The translations under genes were made by a program, and so were the position numbers. From the NCBI GenBank assembly GCA_016705235.1, contig JADIYP010000001.1, forward strand, positions 1,364,001-1,428,000: a stretch of 64,000 bases of DNA, in the 5' to 3' direction. A model generated the notes under the pieces. That model searched no databases and was not told the origin of the DNA. It saw nothing but the letters and a program-made list of their open reading frames with translations. Source of the stretch: Candidatus Leptovillus affinis (GTDB lineage Bacteria; Chloroflexota; Anaerolineae; Promineifilales; Promineifilaceae). This document shows, in pieces, positions 17,947 through 26,693 of the stretch. The stretch's first letter is position 1. Each line of letters opens with the position of its first letter.

Positions 17947-17980
17947 AAAAAAGGCCACCGGGAAAGCGGTGGCCTTTTTT
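17947..17980 (-). terminator. Intrinsic terminator after metG
   Basis: AAAAAAGGCCACCG and CGGTGGCCTTTTTT pair around a 6-nt loop (GGAAAG) 30 nt beyond the metG stop. The A- and T-runs make it work in both directions. Confidence 0.92.
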
Positions 17981-18009
17981 GCTATCAACTATCAACTCTC
18001 AACTCTCAA

Positions 18010-19797
18010 CTAACTGACTGTGCCTAATCGGTCCAGTTCGTCGGTGATGATGCTGTCGTCGAGGCGTTTGAAGAGGGGGTGGGGCGTGGGCAGTTGGCGG
18101 CCGACGGGGATTTCGCGGCGGGTCCAGTCGCCTACGGCCGTTGACCCATCATACGTCAATCCTTCGTGGCTTTTGCGGCTTTCCTGGTAGGTTTCCACCT
18201 TCTGCTGGCCAAACAATTGGCCGTCCTCGCCCAGCATTTCGTGAACTTGCTGGCTGGTGAAGGGCAGAATAGGCGCCCATAAAATTTTGAGGCCGCTGAT
18301 GGCCTGCACGGCCGTGTACAATGACCGCGCCGTGGCCTGCATATCGGTTTTGGCGGTGGTCCAGGGGCTGGTTTCTTCCAGGTATTGGTTTACCAGGGTG
18401 GAGAGGCGCAGATTTTCCTGGGCGACGGCGCGGAATTTGCAGCCGTCGTAGAGCTGGCGCACGGTTTCAAACCCGGCGTCAACGGCCGTGAGCAGGTCAC
18501 GATCTTTGGCGGTGAGTTCGCCGGGGTCGGGCACGATGCCTTTGAAGTAGCGTTTGGTCATGTTGAGTACGCGGTTGACCAGGTTGCCCCAGTTGTTGAC
18601 CAGTTCGGTGTTGTTGCGTTCGACGTAGCCCTGCCAGGTGAAATCACTATCGCGGCTTTCGGGCATAACGGCCGTCAGGTAATAGCGCATCGGGTCGGGG
18701 TCGTGGCGTTCCAGAGCGTCCAACATCCACACGCCCCAATTCATGCTGCCGCTGATTTTGCGCCCTTCCATGTTCATAAATTCATTGGCCGGCACATCGT
18801 AAGGCAGGTTCAGGTGCGCCGTTTTATCGTCGGCATAGAGACCCTTCGCGCCCATAAGCTGGGCCGGCCACATGACGGTGTGGAAAGGAATGTTGTCTTT
18901 GCCGATGAAGTAAACGGTGCGGGCGGCCGGATTTTGCCACCAGTTGCGCCAGGCGTCAGGTGTGCCGTTGTTTTTGGCCCATTCGATGGCCGCCGACAGA
19001 TACCCAATCACCGCCTCAAACCACACGTACAGCACCTTGCCGCTGGAGCCTTCGACGGGCACGGGGATGCCCCAATCCATGTCGCGGGTAACGGCGCGGC
19101 CGATTAAACCCTGGTCGACGAAGTTGCGGGCGAAATTGATGACCTGGGAGCGCCAGTGGGCTTTGTCTTCGTTGTGCAGCCACGCTTGCAGCCCGTCGTC
19201 GGCGATGGCCGGCAAATCCAGGAAAAAATGCTCGGTGTCGCGCAGTTCCAGGGCGGTGTCGTCGATTTTGCTGTGCGGGTGGATGAGTTCGGCGGCGCTT
19301 TCAAACAGGGTGTTGCAGTTGTCGCATTGGTCGCCGCGGGCGCGGGTGTAGCCGCACTTGGGGCAGGTGCCTTCCACGTAGCGGTCGGGCAGGAATTTTT
19401 GGGTGATGGGCGAGTACATTTGTTTGGTGACTTTGCGGTAGAGGTACTCGTTTTCTAGCAGAGAAAGGAAGATGTCTTGCGAGACTTGAAAATGGTTTTC
19501 CGTGTCGGTGTGGGTAAAGAGATCGTAACAGAGGCCCATTTTCTGGAAGAGCTGCAAGAAACGGTCGTGGTAGTAGCCAAAGACTTCTTCAACGGATTTA
19601 CCCAGTTCTTCGGCTTTGACGGTGACGGGCGTGCCGTGGCTGTCGGACCCGGAGACCATGAGGACGTGGTTGTGCTGTAGGCGGTGGAAACGGCCGTATA
19701 TATCCGCCGGCAAATACGAGCCGGTTACGTTGCCCTGGTGAATGTCGGCGTTGGCATAGGGCCAGGCCACACACACTAAAATATATTCATCACTCAT
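18010..19797 (-). CDS. metG: Methionyl-tRNA synthetase
   Basis: 595 aa, a class I synthetase that charges tRNA-Met. The first ATP-binding motif is HQGN at residues 20-23 instead of HIGH. A zinc knuckle CPKCGY...CDNC lies near residue 145. The second motif appears as KISGS near residue 345 instead of KMSKS. The anticodon-binding helical domain follows. There is no C-terminal tRNA-binding EMAP domain. The expected editing and active-site residues in VAWPYANADIH and WFEAVIGYLSA look intact, so it should be functional despite the altered KMSKS loop. It is the last gene of a leftward block. Confidence 0.95.
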   Translation of the reverse strand: MSDEYILVCVAWPYANADIHQGNVTGSYLPADIYGRFHRLQHNHVLMVSGSDSHGTPVTVKAEELGKSVEEVFGYYHDRFLQLFQKMGLCYDLFTHTDTENHFQVSQDIFLSLLENEYLYRKVTKQMYSPITQKFLPDRYVEGTCPKCGYTRARGDQCDNCNTLFESAAELIHPHSKIDDTALELRDTEHFFLDLPAIADDGLQAWLHNEDKAHWRSQVINFARNFVDQGLIGRAVTRDMDWGIPVPVEGSSGKVLYVWFEAVIGYLSAAIEWAKNNGTPDAWRNWWQNPAARTVYFIGKDNIPFHTVMWPAQLMGAKGLYADDKTAHLNLPYDVPANEFMNMEGRKISGSMNWGVWMLDALERHDPDPMRYYLTAVMPESRDSDFTWQGYVERNNTELVNNWGNLVNRVLNMTKRYFKGIVPDPGELTAKDRDLLTAVDAGFETVRQLYDGCKFRAVAQENLRLSTLVNQYLEETSPWTTAKTDMQATARSLYTAVQAISGLKILWAPILPFTSQQVHEMLGEDGQLFGQQKVETYQESRKSHEGLTYDGSTAVGDWTRREIPVGRQLPTPHPLFKRLDDSIITDELDRLGTVS

Positions 19798-20550
19798 TTA
19801 TTCGATGTCTTCCTCTTCGTATTCTTCTTCGTCTTCCAAATCTTCTTCGTCATCTTCGCTGACTTCGGTGAGCAGTTCGGCCAGCAGTTCAAAATCGTCT
19901 TCGCTCATTTTGAGAAAAGATTCTGGCTGAAGGCGCATTTTCATCAGGTTGGGATAGCTTTCCAATTCCACGCTGTCGATAGAAACAGCCTGCTTCAGGC
20001 TGTGCGCTTCGGCATCAATGTCGATGGAGAAGAAATGAGCCTGATTGTGATCCACGTTGAAGAAATACTCTTTGGGGTTGTATTCAAAGGGATCGCTGGT
20101 GATGGTGGCGACGGCGAAAAAGATCTGTGGTTCGATCAGGTATACGATAATTCGATCACCCTTCTTGACGGTTTCTACATTTTCTTGCGTTGCCGCCAGG
20201 ATGACCCGTTCTGGCCAGCCGGGAAAGGTAAGATCGTCTGTATCCGGCAGGCTGATAACCTTGAGAAAATGTTGGTTGATGGTTCCGCCTTGCCGGGCAG
20301 CGCGAGCGCTGCGTTTGGCTTCCTGGGCTTCCATTTCGGCGGCGATATTTTCCCAGATTCGCGCCTGTACGTTGATGTTTAGGTCGGCCTGACTGCCATC
20401 TTCGTAACGGACGCGCATTTTGGGGGAATTTATTTCTAGTACAGTGTATTTGCCTATGCGGTTAGCATATACGCCATTGACTTCGAACATCCTATCTCTC
20501 CAATTCTCCAAATCCTGGTTAATTTGGTCTGGTTTTATTTGGGCGTGCAT
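19798..20550 (-). CDS. Hypothetical protein with acidic C-terminal tail
   Basis: About 250 aa, ending one base before the metG start codon, so probably co-transcribed. The central region (FLKVISLPDTDDLTFPGWPE, then VKKGDRIIVYLIEPQIFFAV) looks like a small beta-barrel reminiscent of EVE/PUA domains, but I cannot confirm that. The last 30 residues are almost all Asp and Glu. The ATG at 20550 is preferred over an upstream TTG at 20607. No function assigned. Confidence 0.6.
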   Translation of the reverse strand: MHAQIKPDQINQDLENWRDRMFEVNGVYANRIGKYTVLEINSPKMRVRYEDGSQADLNINVQARIWENIAAEMEAQEAKRSARAARQGGTINQHFLKVISLPDTDDLTFPGWPERVILAATQENVETVKKGDRIIVYLIEPQIFFAVATITSDPFEYNPKEYFFNVDHNQAHFFSIDIDAEAHSLKQAVSIDSVELESYPNLMKMRLQPESFLKMSEDDFELLAELLTEVSEDDEEDLEDEEEYEEEDIE

Positions 20551-20627
20551 AGTATCTTTTTCGCCTTGAGTTGGCAAGTCGAAATTTACAGGAGTGGAAA
20601 TTGGCAATTTGGAGCAGGGGGCTGGGT

Positions 20628-21953
20628 TTAGGGGGTTTGGCCGGCAAATTCCTGGCCGTTCCAGGTAACGGCCGTGCGTCCTTCAGTCGTGCAGCCATCG
20701 CGGATGATTTGCAGATGTGGTGTGCCATCCTGCGCCAGCAGGCGCAAGCCGCCCCGGCAGCGATCTGGCAGGGGCAGCAAGGCCAGGTCGCCCAGAGCTG
20801 AGGTGAGGACGAACTGGTAGCCGTTGTCGGGGTCGGTGAGCAGGAGGTCCGGGGTTTGGTCGGCGGTGAGATCGGCGACTTCGGCGAAGGTAAGGCGGGG
20901 GGTGATGTCGGTGCGGCTGGCGAGGCGTTGGTCGAGCCAGAGGCTCATTTGCCCGTCAGCATCCGGGGTGAGGACGACGAGTTCGTTGAGTTCGGGTTGG
21001 CGGATGGGGCCGCGCCAGATGAGGATGAGTTCGTCACGGCCGTCGCCGTTTAAATCGACCCAGGTCCATTCGCTTTGGCGCTGCGGCGTTTGGCTGAGCC
21101 AGAGGCGCTGCAAGGGGGCCAGGGCGGCGGGGCCGCGTTGGTTGAGGGAAGTCAACAGGGTGGTGACTTCGCCTTTTACCAGCGGAACGGCGGGCTGAGT
21201 TTGTAATAGAGCGGTGGCCTGACCCACATCCGGGTTGGGGGCGGCCGGGTAAGGGAAGAGCAAGCCCGTGGTGTCGTTGACGGCCGTCTGGTTGCAGCTA
21301 AATTGCAGGCTGATGCCGGCGGCTTCACTTTGCAGGCCGATGGTGGCGGAACGGCCGTTGCCCTCAAATTGGGTGGTCGCGTCTTTGTATAAAAAGACGA
21401 CAGCTTGCGTATCTTCAAATAGCTGCACGGCAAAGGTCAGGGTGTCGTCTTCGCCGCCGCCATATTGGGGCACGCTGTCCCATTCCACCACAAAGACCCG
21501 TTTGGGTGTGGTTCCGACAACTTCTGTTTGCAAAAAGCCGAACGTCGTCAGGTCTAAGTCGTCCCAATATGGGGCGAGCATATCGCCCATGCCGGTCAGC
21601 GGACCGCCGGTGAGGCAGTCGTTGAGGTAGAAGGGATTGCTGTTGGCGAATTGCAGGTTGCCGTTGCTGCTGGCCTGCACGCTGGTATAGGTTGTGCCGT
21701 AGAAGGTGAAGGGAAAGGGCAGGTCCAGGCCGATGATGCCATCGTCTTCGTAGAGGCCGGTGTCCTGGGTGGCGTCGATGTAGGCGTAACCGTCGGCGGT
21801 GGTGCAGGTGTAGCCAAATTGATCTGGGCCGGGGCAAATGGCGGCTGCCGGGCCAAATTCGGCGCGGCCTTCTGGCCGAAACAGGAAAAACAAGGCGATG
21901 ATCAGAATGACCAGCAGGAGCGAGCCGAAAAGGAGTTTGGTGCGAGTGCGCAT
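20628..21953 (-). CDS. Membrane-anchored extracellular protein with VCBS/FG-GAP-like repeats
   Basis: 441 aa. The N-terminal span LLFGSLLLVILIIALFFLF acts as a signal or anchor. Residues about 40-210 form a beta-rich domain (DDGIIGLDLPFPFTFYGTTY, APYWDDLDL, VEWDSVPQYGG) as seen in NIDO-like and related surface modules. The C-terminal half has WVDLNGDGRDELILIW and VADLTADQTPDLLLTD, which are calcium-binding beta-propeller blades of the FG-GAP/VCBS kind. It is likely involved in surface interaction, but the ligand is unknown. Confidence 0.65.
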   Translation of the reverse strand: MRTRTKLLFGSLLLVILIIALFFLFRPEGRAEFGPAAAICPGPDQFGYTCTTADGYAYIDATQDTGLYEDDGIIGLDLPFPFTFYGTTYTSVQASSNGNLQFANSNPFYLNDCLTGGPLTGMGDMLAPYWDDLDLTTFGFLQTEVVGTTPKRVFVVEWDSVPQYGGGEDDTLTFAVQLFEDTQAVVFLYKDATTQFEGNGRSATIGLQSEAAGISLQFSCNQTAVNDTTGLLFPYPAAPNPDVGQATALLQTQPAVPLVKGEVTTLLTSLNQRGPAALAPLQRLWLSQTPQRQSEWTWVDLNGDGRDELILIWRGPIRQPELNELVVLTPDADGQMSLWLDQRLASRTDITPRLTFAEVADLTADQTPDLLLTDPDNGYQFVLTSALGDLALLPLPDRCRGGLRLLAQDGTPHLQIIRDGCTTEGRTAVTWNGQEFAGQTP

Positions 21954-22060
21954 GGCGAGAGTGTAACGCAGGCAAGGCCGGGTGACAAGATCGTTAACGG
22001 CGGGGGAATTGGTTCAGGAAAAAGAAGGTGGATTTCTAATCGTTGGGGGAGAACGGCTGA

Positions 22061-22855
22061 TTACCCAGGGTGAGATTCCTGCGCGCCGGTTGCTGGTTTC
22101 TGCGCGTCGTGGCGCGCCAGGAAGACCAGGCAGCCAAGCAGCACCAGCAGGGCGATGATTTGGATGATGTGGTAGCCGTTCGCCGTGATCCAGGCGTTGT
22201 CGCGGAAAATATCTAAAAAGAGACGGCCGGCGCTGTAAAGGCTCATGGTCAGCAGGAAGGATTGGCCGGGGAAGGTGCGCCGGGCGGCGGTTGGGTTGTT
22301 CAGGTCGCGGACCTGGGCGCTGCTGACGCGCCACCAGAGCAGCAGGGCCAGCAGGCCGAGGATGATTTCGTACAGTTGGACGGGGTGGCGGCGAATGCCG
22401 AAGACAGAAATGCCCCAAGGCATGCGCGTTAAAATGCCGTAGCCGGGGCCGGCCAAAAAATCGGCCAGGCTGATGGTGAGGAAGGCGGTGAGGATGCCAG
22501 GGGTGAGCGCGTCGAGGGTGGGCCAGAGGGGAAGGCGTTTGTAACGGCCGTAAAAAAACGCCCCCGCCGCGCCAAAAAATAAGCCGCCCCCCAAATTATA
22601 GCCGCTGGTCAGCGGCCAGATAATGCCCAGCAAGTTTTCCTGAAAGGCCGCCCAATATTCCGCCACAAACAAAAGCCGCGCCCCAAGGAAGCCGGCGATG
22701 AGTCCGGTTACGACGAGGCCATACGTCGCTTCGACGTTCAGATGAAGCTGTTTGGCGGCGCGTTCGATGAGTGTCAGGCTTAACCACACGCCCAGGAGAT
22801 AGACAATGCCGGCGGTGGGAAAAACAAATGGTCCGAGGTTGAGTGTTGGATACAT
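22061..22855 (-). CDS. lgt: Prolipoprotein diacylglyceryl transferase-like protein
   Basis: 264 aa with about seven membrane spans. The family signature RHPVQLYE and the conserved GARLLFV, LADFLAGPGYG and SAGRLFLDIFRD segments identify Lgt. This enzyme transfers diacylglycerol from phosphatidylglycerol to the lipobox cysteine of lipoproteins. Lipoprotein candidates with clear lipoboxes occur in the window (the sugar dehydrogenase and the metal-binding protein). The gene lies 56 nt downstream of a TlpA-like gene. Confidence 0.85.
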   Translation of the reverse strand: MYPTLNLGPFVFPTAGIVYLLGVWLSLTLIERAAKQLHLNVEATYGLVVTGLIAGFLGARLLFVAEYWAAFQENLLGIIWPLTSGYNLGGGLFFGAAGAFFYGRYKRLPLWPTLDALTPGILTAFLTISLADFLAGPGYGILTRMPWGISVFGIRRHPVQLYEIILGLLALLLWWRVSSAQVRDLNNPTAARRTFPGQSFLLTMSLYSAGRLFLDIFRDNAWITANGYHIIQIIALLVLLGCLVFLARHDAQKPATGAQESHPG

Positions 22856-22911
22856 AAAAAGTTGAGATAGCGATAGAGGTGCGCAGGCTAATGGGTGATT
22901 GGCACGGCCGT

Positions 22912-23460
22912 TTAAGGCGTTTTGGCCAGTAACCCTTCGATGCGGTCTTGTAATACTGCCTGACTGACAATGCCGACGACCACTTCATCCACCACGCCGT
23001 CGGGACCCACAAAAATGGTGGTGGGCAGGCTGTTGATGGTGTAGCGCAGGTTGACGTCGTTGTTTTCATCTACCAGCAGGGGATAGTCGATGCTCTGCCG
23101 GTTGCCAAAATCGCGGATAATGTCGGCGGATTCGCCCTGGTTGATGCCTAAGATGGCGACACGGCCGTTATACTTCATCTGCGTCCGTTCAAAAAAGGGC
23201 ATTTCTACCCGGCAAGGCCCGCACCAGCTCGCCCAAAAATTCAGCACAACCGGCTGCCCGCGATAATCGCTCAGGGTGTGGGTTTCACCGTAGGTGGTGG
23301 GCAGCGTAAAATCCGGCGCCAGGTGTCCCACAATCGGCGCTTCCGTCAGGCTGAGGATTCGGGGTTCTTTGACCTCTTCTTTGGAGGCAAAAATCCAGCC
23401 GCCGCCTAACAAAGCCGCCAACACAATCCAAATCGTCCATTCAAAGCGGTTGCGAGCCAT
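22912..23460 (-). CDS. TlpA/ResA-like membrane-anchored thioredoxin
   Basis: 182 aa. One N-terminal span (WTIWIVLAALLGGGWIF) is followed by an extracytoplasmic thioredoxin fold with WCGPC in VVLNFWASWCGPCRVEMPFF and the cis-proline in NSLPTTIFVGPDG. Proteins of this type reduce disulfides outside the membrane, for example in cytochrome c maturation. The stop of rimO lies one base upstream, so the two are probably co-transcribed. Confidence 0.9.
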   Translation of the reverse strand: MARNRFEWTIWIVLAALLGGGWIFASKEEVKEPRILSLTEAPIVGHLAPDFTLPTTYGETHTLSDYRGQPVVLNFWASWCGPCRVEMPFFERTQMKYNGRVAILGINQGESADIIRDFGNRQSIDYPLLVDENNDVNLRYTINSLPTTIFVGPDGVVDEVVVGIVSQAVLQDRIEGLLAKTP

Positions 23461-23461
23461 C

Positions 23462-24853
23462 TTAATTGGTAATGGTTACCTGCCCCAGGCTAATGGTTTG
23501 CGGGGCATTCAAATCAGGCGTACCGGTGAGATCGTAAACCATGGCCCCATCAATACGCACGGGAATCATTTCGCCCAGCGGCAGTTCGCCGGGCACCAGC
23601 ACCAGCCCATCAATTTCCGGCGCGTCGCGGTAGGTGCGGCCAATGCTCACGTTGTCGCCATACCCTTCCACCAAAATGGGCAGCGTGCGGCCAACTTGCG
23701 CCTGGTTGCGCGTCAGCGAAATGTGCTGCTGAATCGTCATCAGCTCGTCGCGCCGGGCTTCTTTGACTGCTTCCGGCACCTGCCAGGAAACGGTGGCTGA
23801 AGGCGTCGAGGCTTCGTAGGAGTAGGTAAACACGCCCACGCGGTCGAATTGCAAATCGCGCACAAATTGCTTCAGCCCGTCGAATTCCTCGTCGGTTTCG
23901 CCGGGGTAGCCCACGATGAAGGTGGTGCGAATGGCGATGTCGGGCATGGCGCGGCGCAGTTTTTCCACAGTGCTGTACACCCAGTCGATGTTGGCCGGGC
24001 GGCGCATCCGCTTCAGGGTTTCGCGGTGACCGTGCTGCAGAGGAATATCCAGATACGGGAGGATTTGCGGCGTGGTGGCCATGGTTTCGATGAGTTCATC
24101 GGTGACAAAGCCGGGGTAGGCGTACATGAGGCGAATCCAGGGGATGTCGGGCGCGGTTTGGGCGATGTCTTTGAGCAGTTGGCTCAGTCCGTTTTTCAGA
24201 CCCAGGTCGTGGCCGTAATCGGTGGTGTCCTGGGCGATGAGGATGAGTTCTTGCAGGCCGGCGTCTTGCAGGCGGCGGGCTTCGTTGCGGATGGCCTGGG
24301 GTTGGCGGCTGACGTGGGTCCCTTTGATTTGGGGGATGGCGCAGAAGGCGCACGGCCGTCTACAGCCATCGGATATTTTGAGGTAGGCGCTGCGACCTTG
24401 CACGGCCGTTCTTAATACCCCTGGTTCATCCCTGCCCACCGTCGTGGCCTCTTCGGGCAGGTGGTAGAGTGGTTCGGGGTGTTTGTGGCGGCGCAGTTGG
24501 CGCACAAAGCGCACAATGTCCATCCAGCGGCGGGTTCCAATGACGCCATCTACCCCAGGCGCCCATTCCACAACCTCTGCGCCGTAGCGCTGCGCCATGC
24601 AGCCCGCGGCAATCAGCAGTTGATTGGGCTGCTTCAATTCCGCCAATTCCCGCAGCGCGGCTATCGATTCCTGGCGGGCGTCTTCGATAAACCCGCAGGT
24701 GTTGACGATGAGCACACTGGCGTCGTCGGGGTCTGTTACGCCGGAGAAACCTGCGTGATGCAGCAGGCTGGCCATGCTTTCGGAATCCACTGTGTTTTTG
24801 CTGCAGCCCAGGCTGAGCAAATAAAAATTCTTTTTCTGTTGTTGTTTGCTCAT
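23462..24853 (-). CDS. rimO: Ribosomal protein S12 methylthiotransferase RimO
   Basis: About 463 aa, a radical SAM enzyme that adds a methylthio group to an aspartate of S12. The N-terminal MTTase cluster cysteines are in LLSLGCSKNTVDSE and VNTCGFIEDAR, with a third in the AAGCMAQRYG segment. The radical SAM motif is CRRPCAFCAIP. A TRAM domain closes the protein. LSLGCSKN favours RimO over MiaB. The ATG at 24853 is chosen, although a TTG at 24865 would overlap the upstream gene. Confidence 0.94.
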   Translation of the reverse strand: MSKQQQKKNFYLLSLGCSKNTVDSESMASLLHHAGFSGVTDPDDASVLIVNTCGFIEDARQESIAALRELAELKQPNQLLIAAGCMAQRYGAEVVEWAPGVDGVIGTRRWMDIVRFVRQLRRHKHPEPLYHLPEEATTVGRDEPGVLRTAVQGRSAYLKISDGCRRPCAFCAIPQIKGTHVSRQPQAIRNEARRLQDAGLQELILIAQDTTDYGHDLGLKNGLSQLLKDIAQTAPDIPWIRLMYAYPGFVTDELIETMATTPQILPYLDIPLQHGHRETLKRMRRPANIDWVYSTVEKLRRAMPDIAIRTTFIVGYPGETDEEFDGLKQFVRDLQFDRVGVFTYSYEASTPSATVSWQVPEAVKEARRDELMTIQQHISLTRNQAQVGRTLPILVEGYGDNVSIGRTYRDAPEIDGLVLVPGELPLGEMIPVRIDGAMVYDLTGTPDLNAPQTISLGQVTITN

Positions 24854-24861
24854 GGAATTGG

Positions 24862-25797
24862 TCAATTATTGGTTGTGGTGCGCCACACTTCTTCTTTGTT
24901 TTCGCCCCGGTTGCCCATGCGTCCCCAGGCGATGTCGTTAATCGTTACAAACACGCCTACGCCGTTGCCGGTGTTGACTTTGGCTTCTGCGGTGGCGGTC
25001 CATTCGTAGGGCGGGTCGCCATTTTTGGCCCAGCCGCTAAACACCACATCGCCGTCGATGGTTACTTCCATCCAGGTGCGTTCGCTGATGTCCAGGCGCA
25101 GGCGAATTTCGTCCATGGTGGCGGGCAGAGACGGCCGTGTCGGCAATGGCGTCAGAGTGGTATCGAAATTATTGCGGCTGGTGGAGGTGATGACCTCGCC
25201 GGGCACAACAATGGGTTGTTGGTCTGGGGCTGGCGTCATCCCATCGGCTTCAGCGGCGGCGGCCGTGGCCGTGCCTTCTGCCCGGTTGGTGATGTTTAGC
25301 AGGGCATCGTTGATGCCATCGGTAATGGCGGCTGAACCGTCGCCATTGCCCAAAAACAGCGGCACAAACCGATTGGCGATCAGGGCTAACACGACAATCA
25401 GGGCCAGAATAATTACCAGCCGCAGCGCAGATTCAGGATCGCGCCGCTGGCCGACGTCTACTTCGACGTTGACCGGATCATAAAAAACAGGCGCATCTTT
25501 GCTGATGGTTGGTAAGGGGGTGCTGCTGCCGTTTTCGGAAACGGCCGTGGCCTTAGAAGGCGGTCGGCTGAGATAACTTTCGTATCTGTCTAACAGCGGC
25601 TGCGGATCCAACCCCAGGAAACGAGCATAATTGCGCAAGAACCCACGCACATGAACAGGCGTAGGCAGCGCGTTATAGTCACCGTTTTCCAGCGATTTGA
25701 GATATTTCGCATTGATGCGAATTTCTTCTTGAACATCCTCCAGGGTATACCCCTTTGTCTCACGGGCCTCCCGGAGGATGTGGCCGAGTTCGTTCAT
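24862..25797 (-). CDS. RodZ-like HTH / DUF4115 membrane protein
   Basis: 311 aa. The cytoplasmic helix-turn-helix (LGHILREARETKGYTLEDVQ through GFLRNYARFLGLDPQPLLDR) is the RodZ-type HTH_25 domain, which binds MreB in cell-shape control. A single span (LRLVIILALIVVLALIANRF) follows. The extracellular C-terminal DUF4115 fold (LRLDISERTWMEVTIDGDVV) is separated by a Thr/Ala-rich linker. The ATG lies inside the T-run of the rplI terminator on the minus strand. MreB itself is not in the window. Confidence 0.85.
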   Translation of the reverse strand: MNELGHILREARETKGYTLEDVQEEIRINAKYLKSLENGDYNALPTPVHVRGFLRNYARFLGLDPQPLLDRYESYLSRPPSKATAVSENGSSTPLPTISKDAPVFYDPVNVEVDVGQRRDPESALRLVIILALIVVLALIANRFVPLFLGNGDGSAAITDGINDALLNITNRAEGTATAAAAEADGMTPAPDQQPIVVPGEVITSTSRNNFDTTLTPLPTRPSLPATMDEIRLRLDISERTWMEVTIDGDVVFSGWAKNGDPPYEWTATAEAKVNTGNGVGVFVTINDIAWGRMGNRGENKEEVWRTTTNN

Positions 25798-25800
25798 GCT

Positions 25801-25832
25801 AAAAAAAAGTCACTGATGCAAACCAGTGACTT
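25801..25832 (-). terminator. Intrinsic terminator after rplI
   Basis: On the minus strand AAGTCACTG and CAGTGACTT pair around an 8-nt loop and run into eight T residues, which end at the rodZ-like start codon. The hairpin could also influence translation of that gene. Confidence 0.88.
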
Positions 25833-25886
25833 GGAATGTAAGCAATCATGATGGCATCAGCGGGGTGTGCCTCGAGGCGAGAAATA

Positions 25887-26426
25887 TTAGAAGGATTCTT
25901 CAAATTCCTCATACTCATCGAATTCATCGTATTCTTCGACTTCTTCGATAACAGGGGCTGCCGCTTCAACTTCCGGCTCGCCGCCTTCAGATTCAATGAT
26001 CACCGTCACCGATGGGTGAATGTCACCAGACAGGCGAACCACTACTTTGTGTTCCCCTAACTGACGCAGCGGATCAACGCCCACTTTCCGGCGGTCTATG
26101 TCCAGACCCATGGTTTCGTTCAACGCATCGGCGATCTGCGCCGTGGTGATTGAGCCATACAATTTACCCGAATCACCGGCGCGCGCCGTAAAGTTCAGGG
26201 TGACGCCCTCAATTTTAGCGGCTAATGCTTCATATTCGGCGCGAATCTGGGCGCGGCGTGCTTCCGCTTTTTTGCGCCAGACAGTCGCCTGATTCATTGC
26301 GCCGGGGCTTGCTTTTACGGCAAAACCCTGGGGTATGAGGTAATTACGGCCAAAACCGGCGGCTACTTCGTGAACTTCGCCTGCCAATCCTAAATTATCA
26401 ACATCTTCTTTCAACAGCACTTTCAT
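25887..26426 (-). CDS. rplI: Ribosomal protein L9 with acidic extension
   Basis: 179 aa, compared with about 150 for most L9 proteins. The N-terminal KVLLKEDVDNLGLAGEVHEV and GFGRNYLIPQGFAV are the rRNA-binding signature. The long connecting helix and the C-terminal domain follow normally. The last 35 residues (EVEAAAPVIEEVEEYDEFDE and on) are an extra acidic tail. It stands alone between spacers rather than beside rpsR or rpsF. Confidence 0.95.
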   Translation of the reverse strand: MKVLLKEDVDNLGLAGEVHEVAAGFGRNYLIPQGFAVKASPGAMNQATVWRKKAEARRAQIRAEYEALAAKIEGVTLNFTARAGDSGKLYGSITTAQIADALNETMGLDIDRRKVGVDPLRQLGEHKVVVRLSGDIHPSVTVIIESEGGEPEVEAAAPVIEEVEEYDEFDEYEEFEESF

Positions 26427-26578
26427 AGCTGGTTACTCTCCAATTTTAAAAATTTGCAGCATGTGATCCTATCAGACGTGACGAATTTTGACAACCTGGA
26501 TGAGTGGTCTACAGGAATTCTCAATTTAGATCAGGCATTCGTGCGAACAAGGTAATTTCTTTGCACTTTACGCTGAAC

Positions 26579-26660
26579 TGTCATGCTGAGCGGAGTCTTC
26601 GGAGCGAAGCATCCCGCTCCACCAGAAGAAGGAGATGCTTCGGAGGACCTCAGCATGACA
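26579..26660. repeat. Imperfect hairpin repeat, family R5
   Basis: TGTCATGCTGAG and CTCAGCATGACA are the outer arms. GAAGCATC and GATGCTTC pair further in. A shorter relative with GCATGACG occurs near 17925-17945. The 26427-26693 spacer contains no gene. Confidence 0.75.
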
Positions 26661-26693
26661 CATTTCTGGTTAAATTGACAATTGCTGAGTGGT

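Noticed and set aside
18385..19107. Long rightward frame antisense to metG
   Set aside because: Typical shadow of a GC-rich conserved gene. No ribosome site and no domain.
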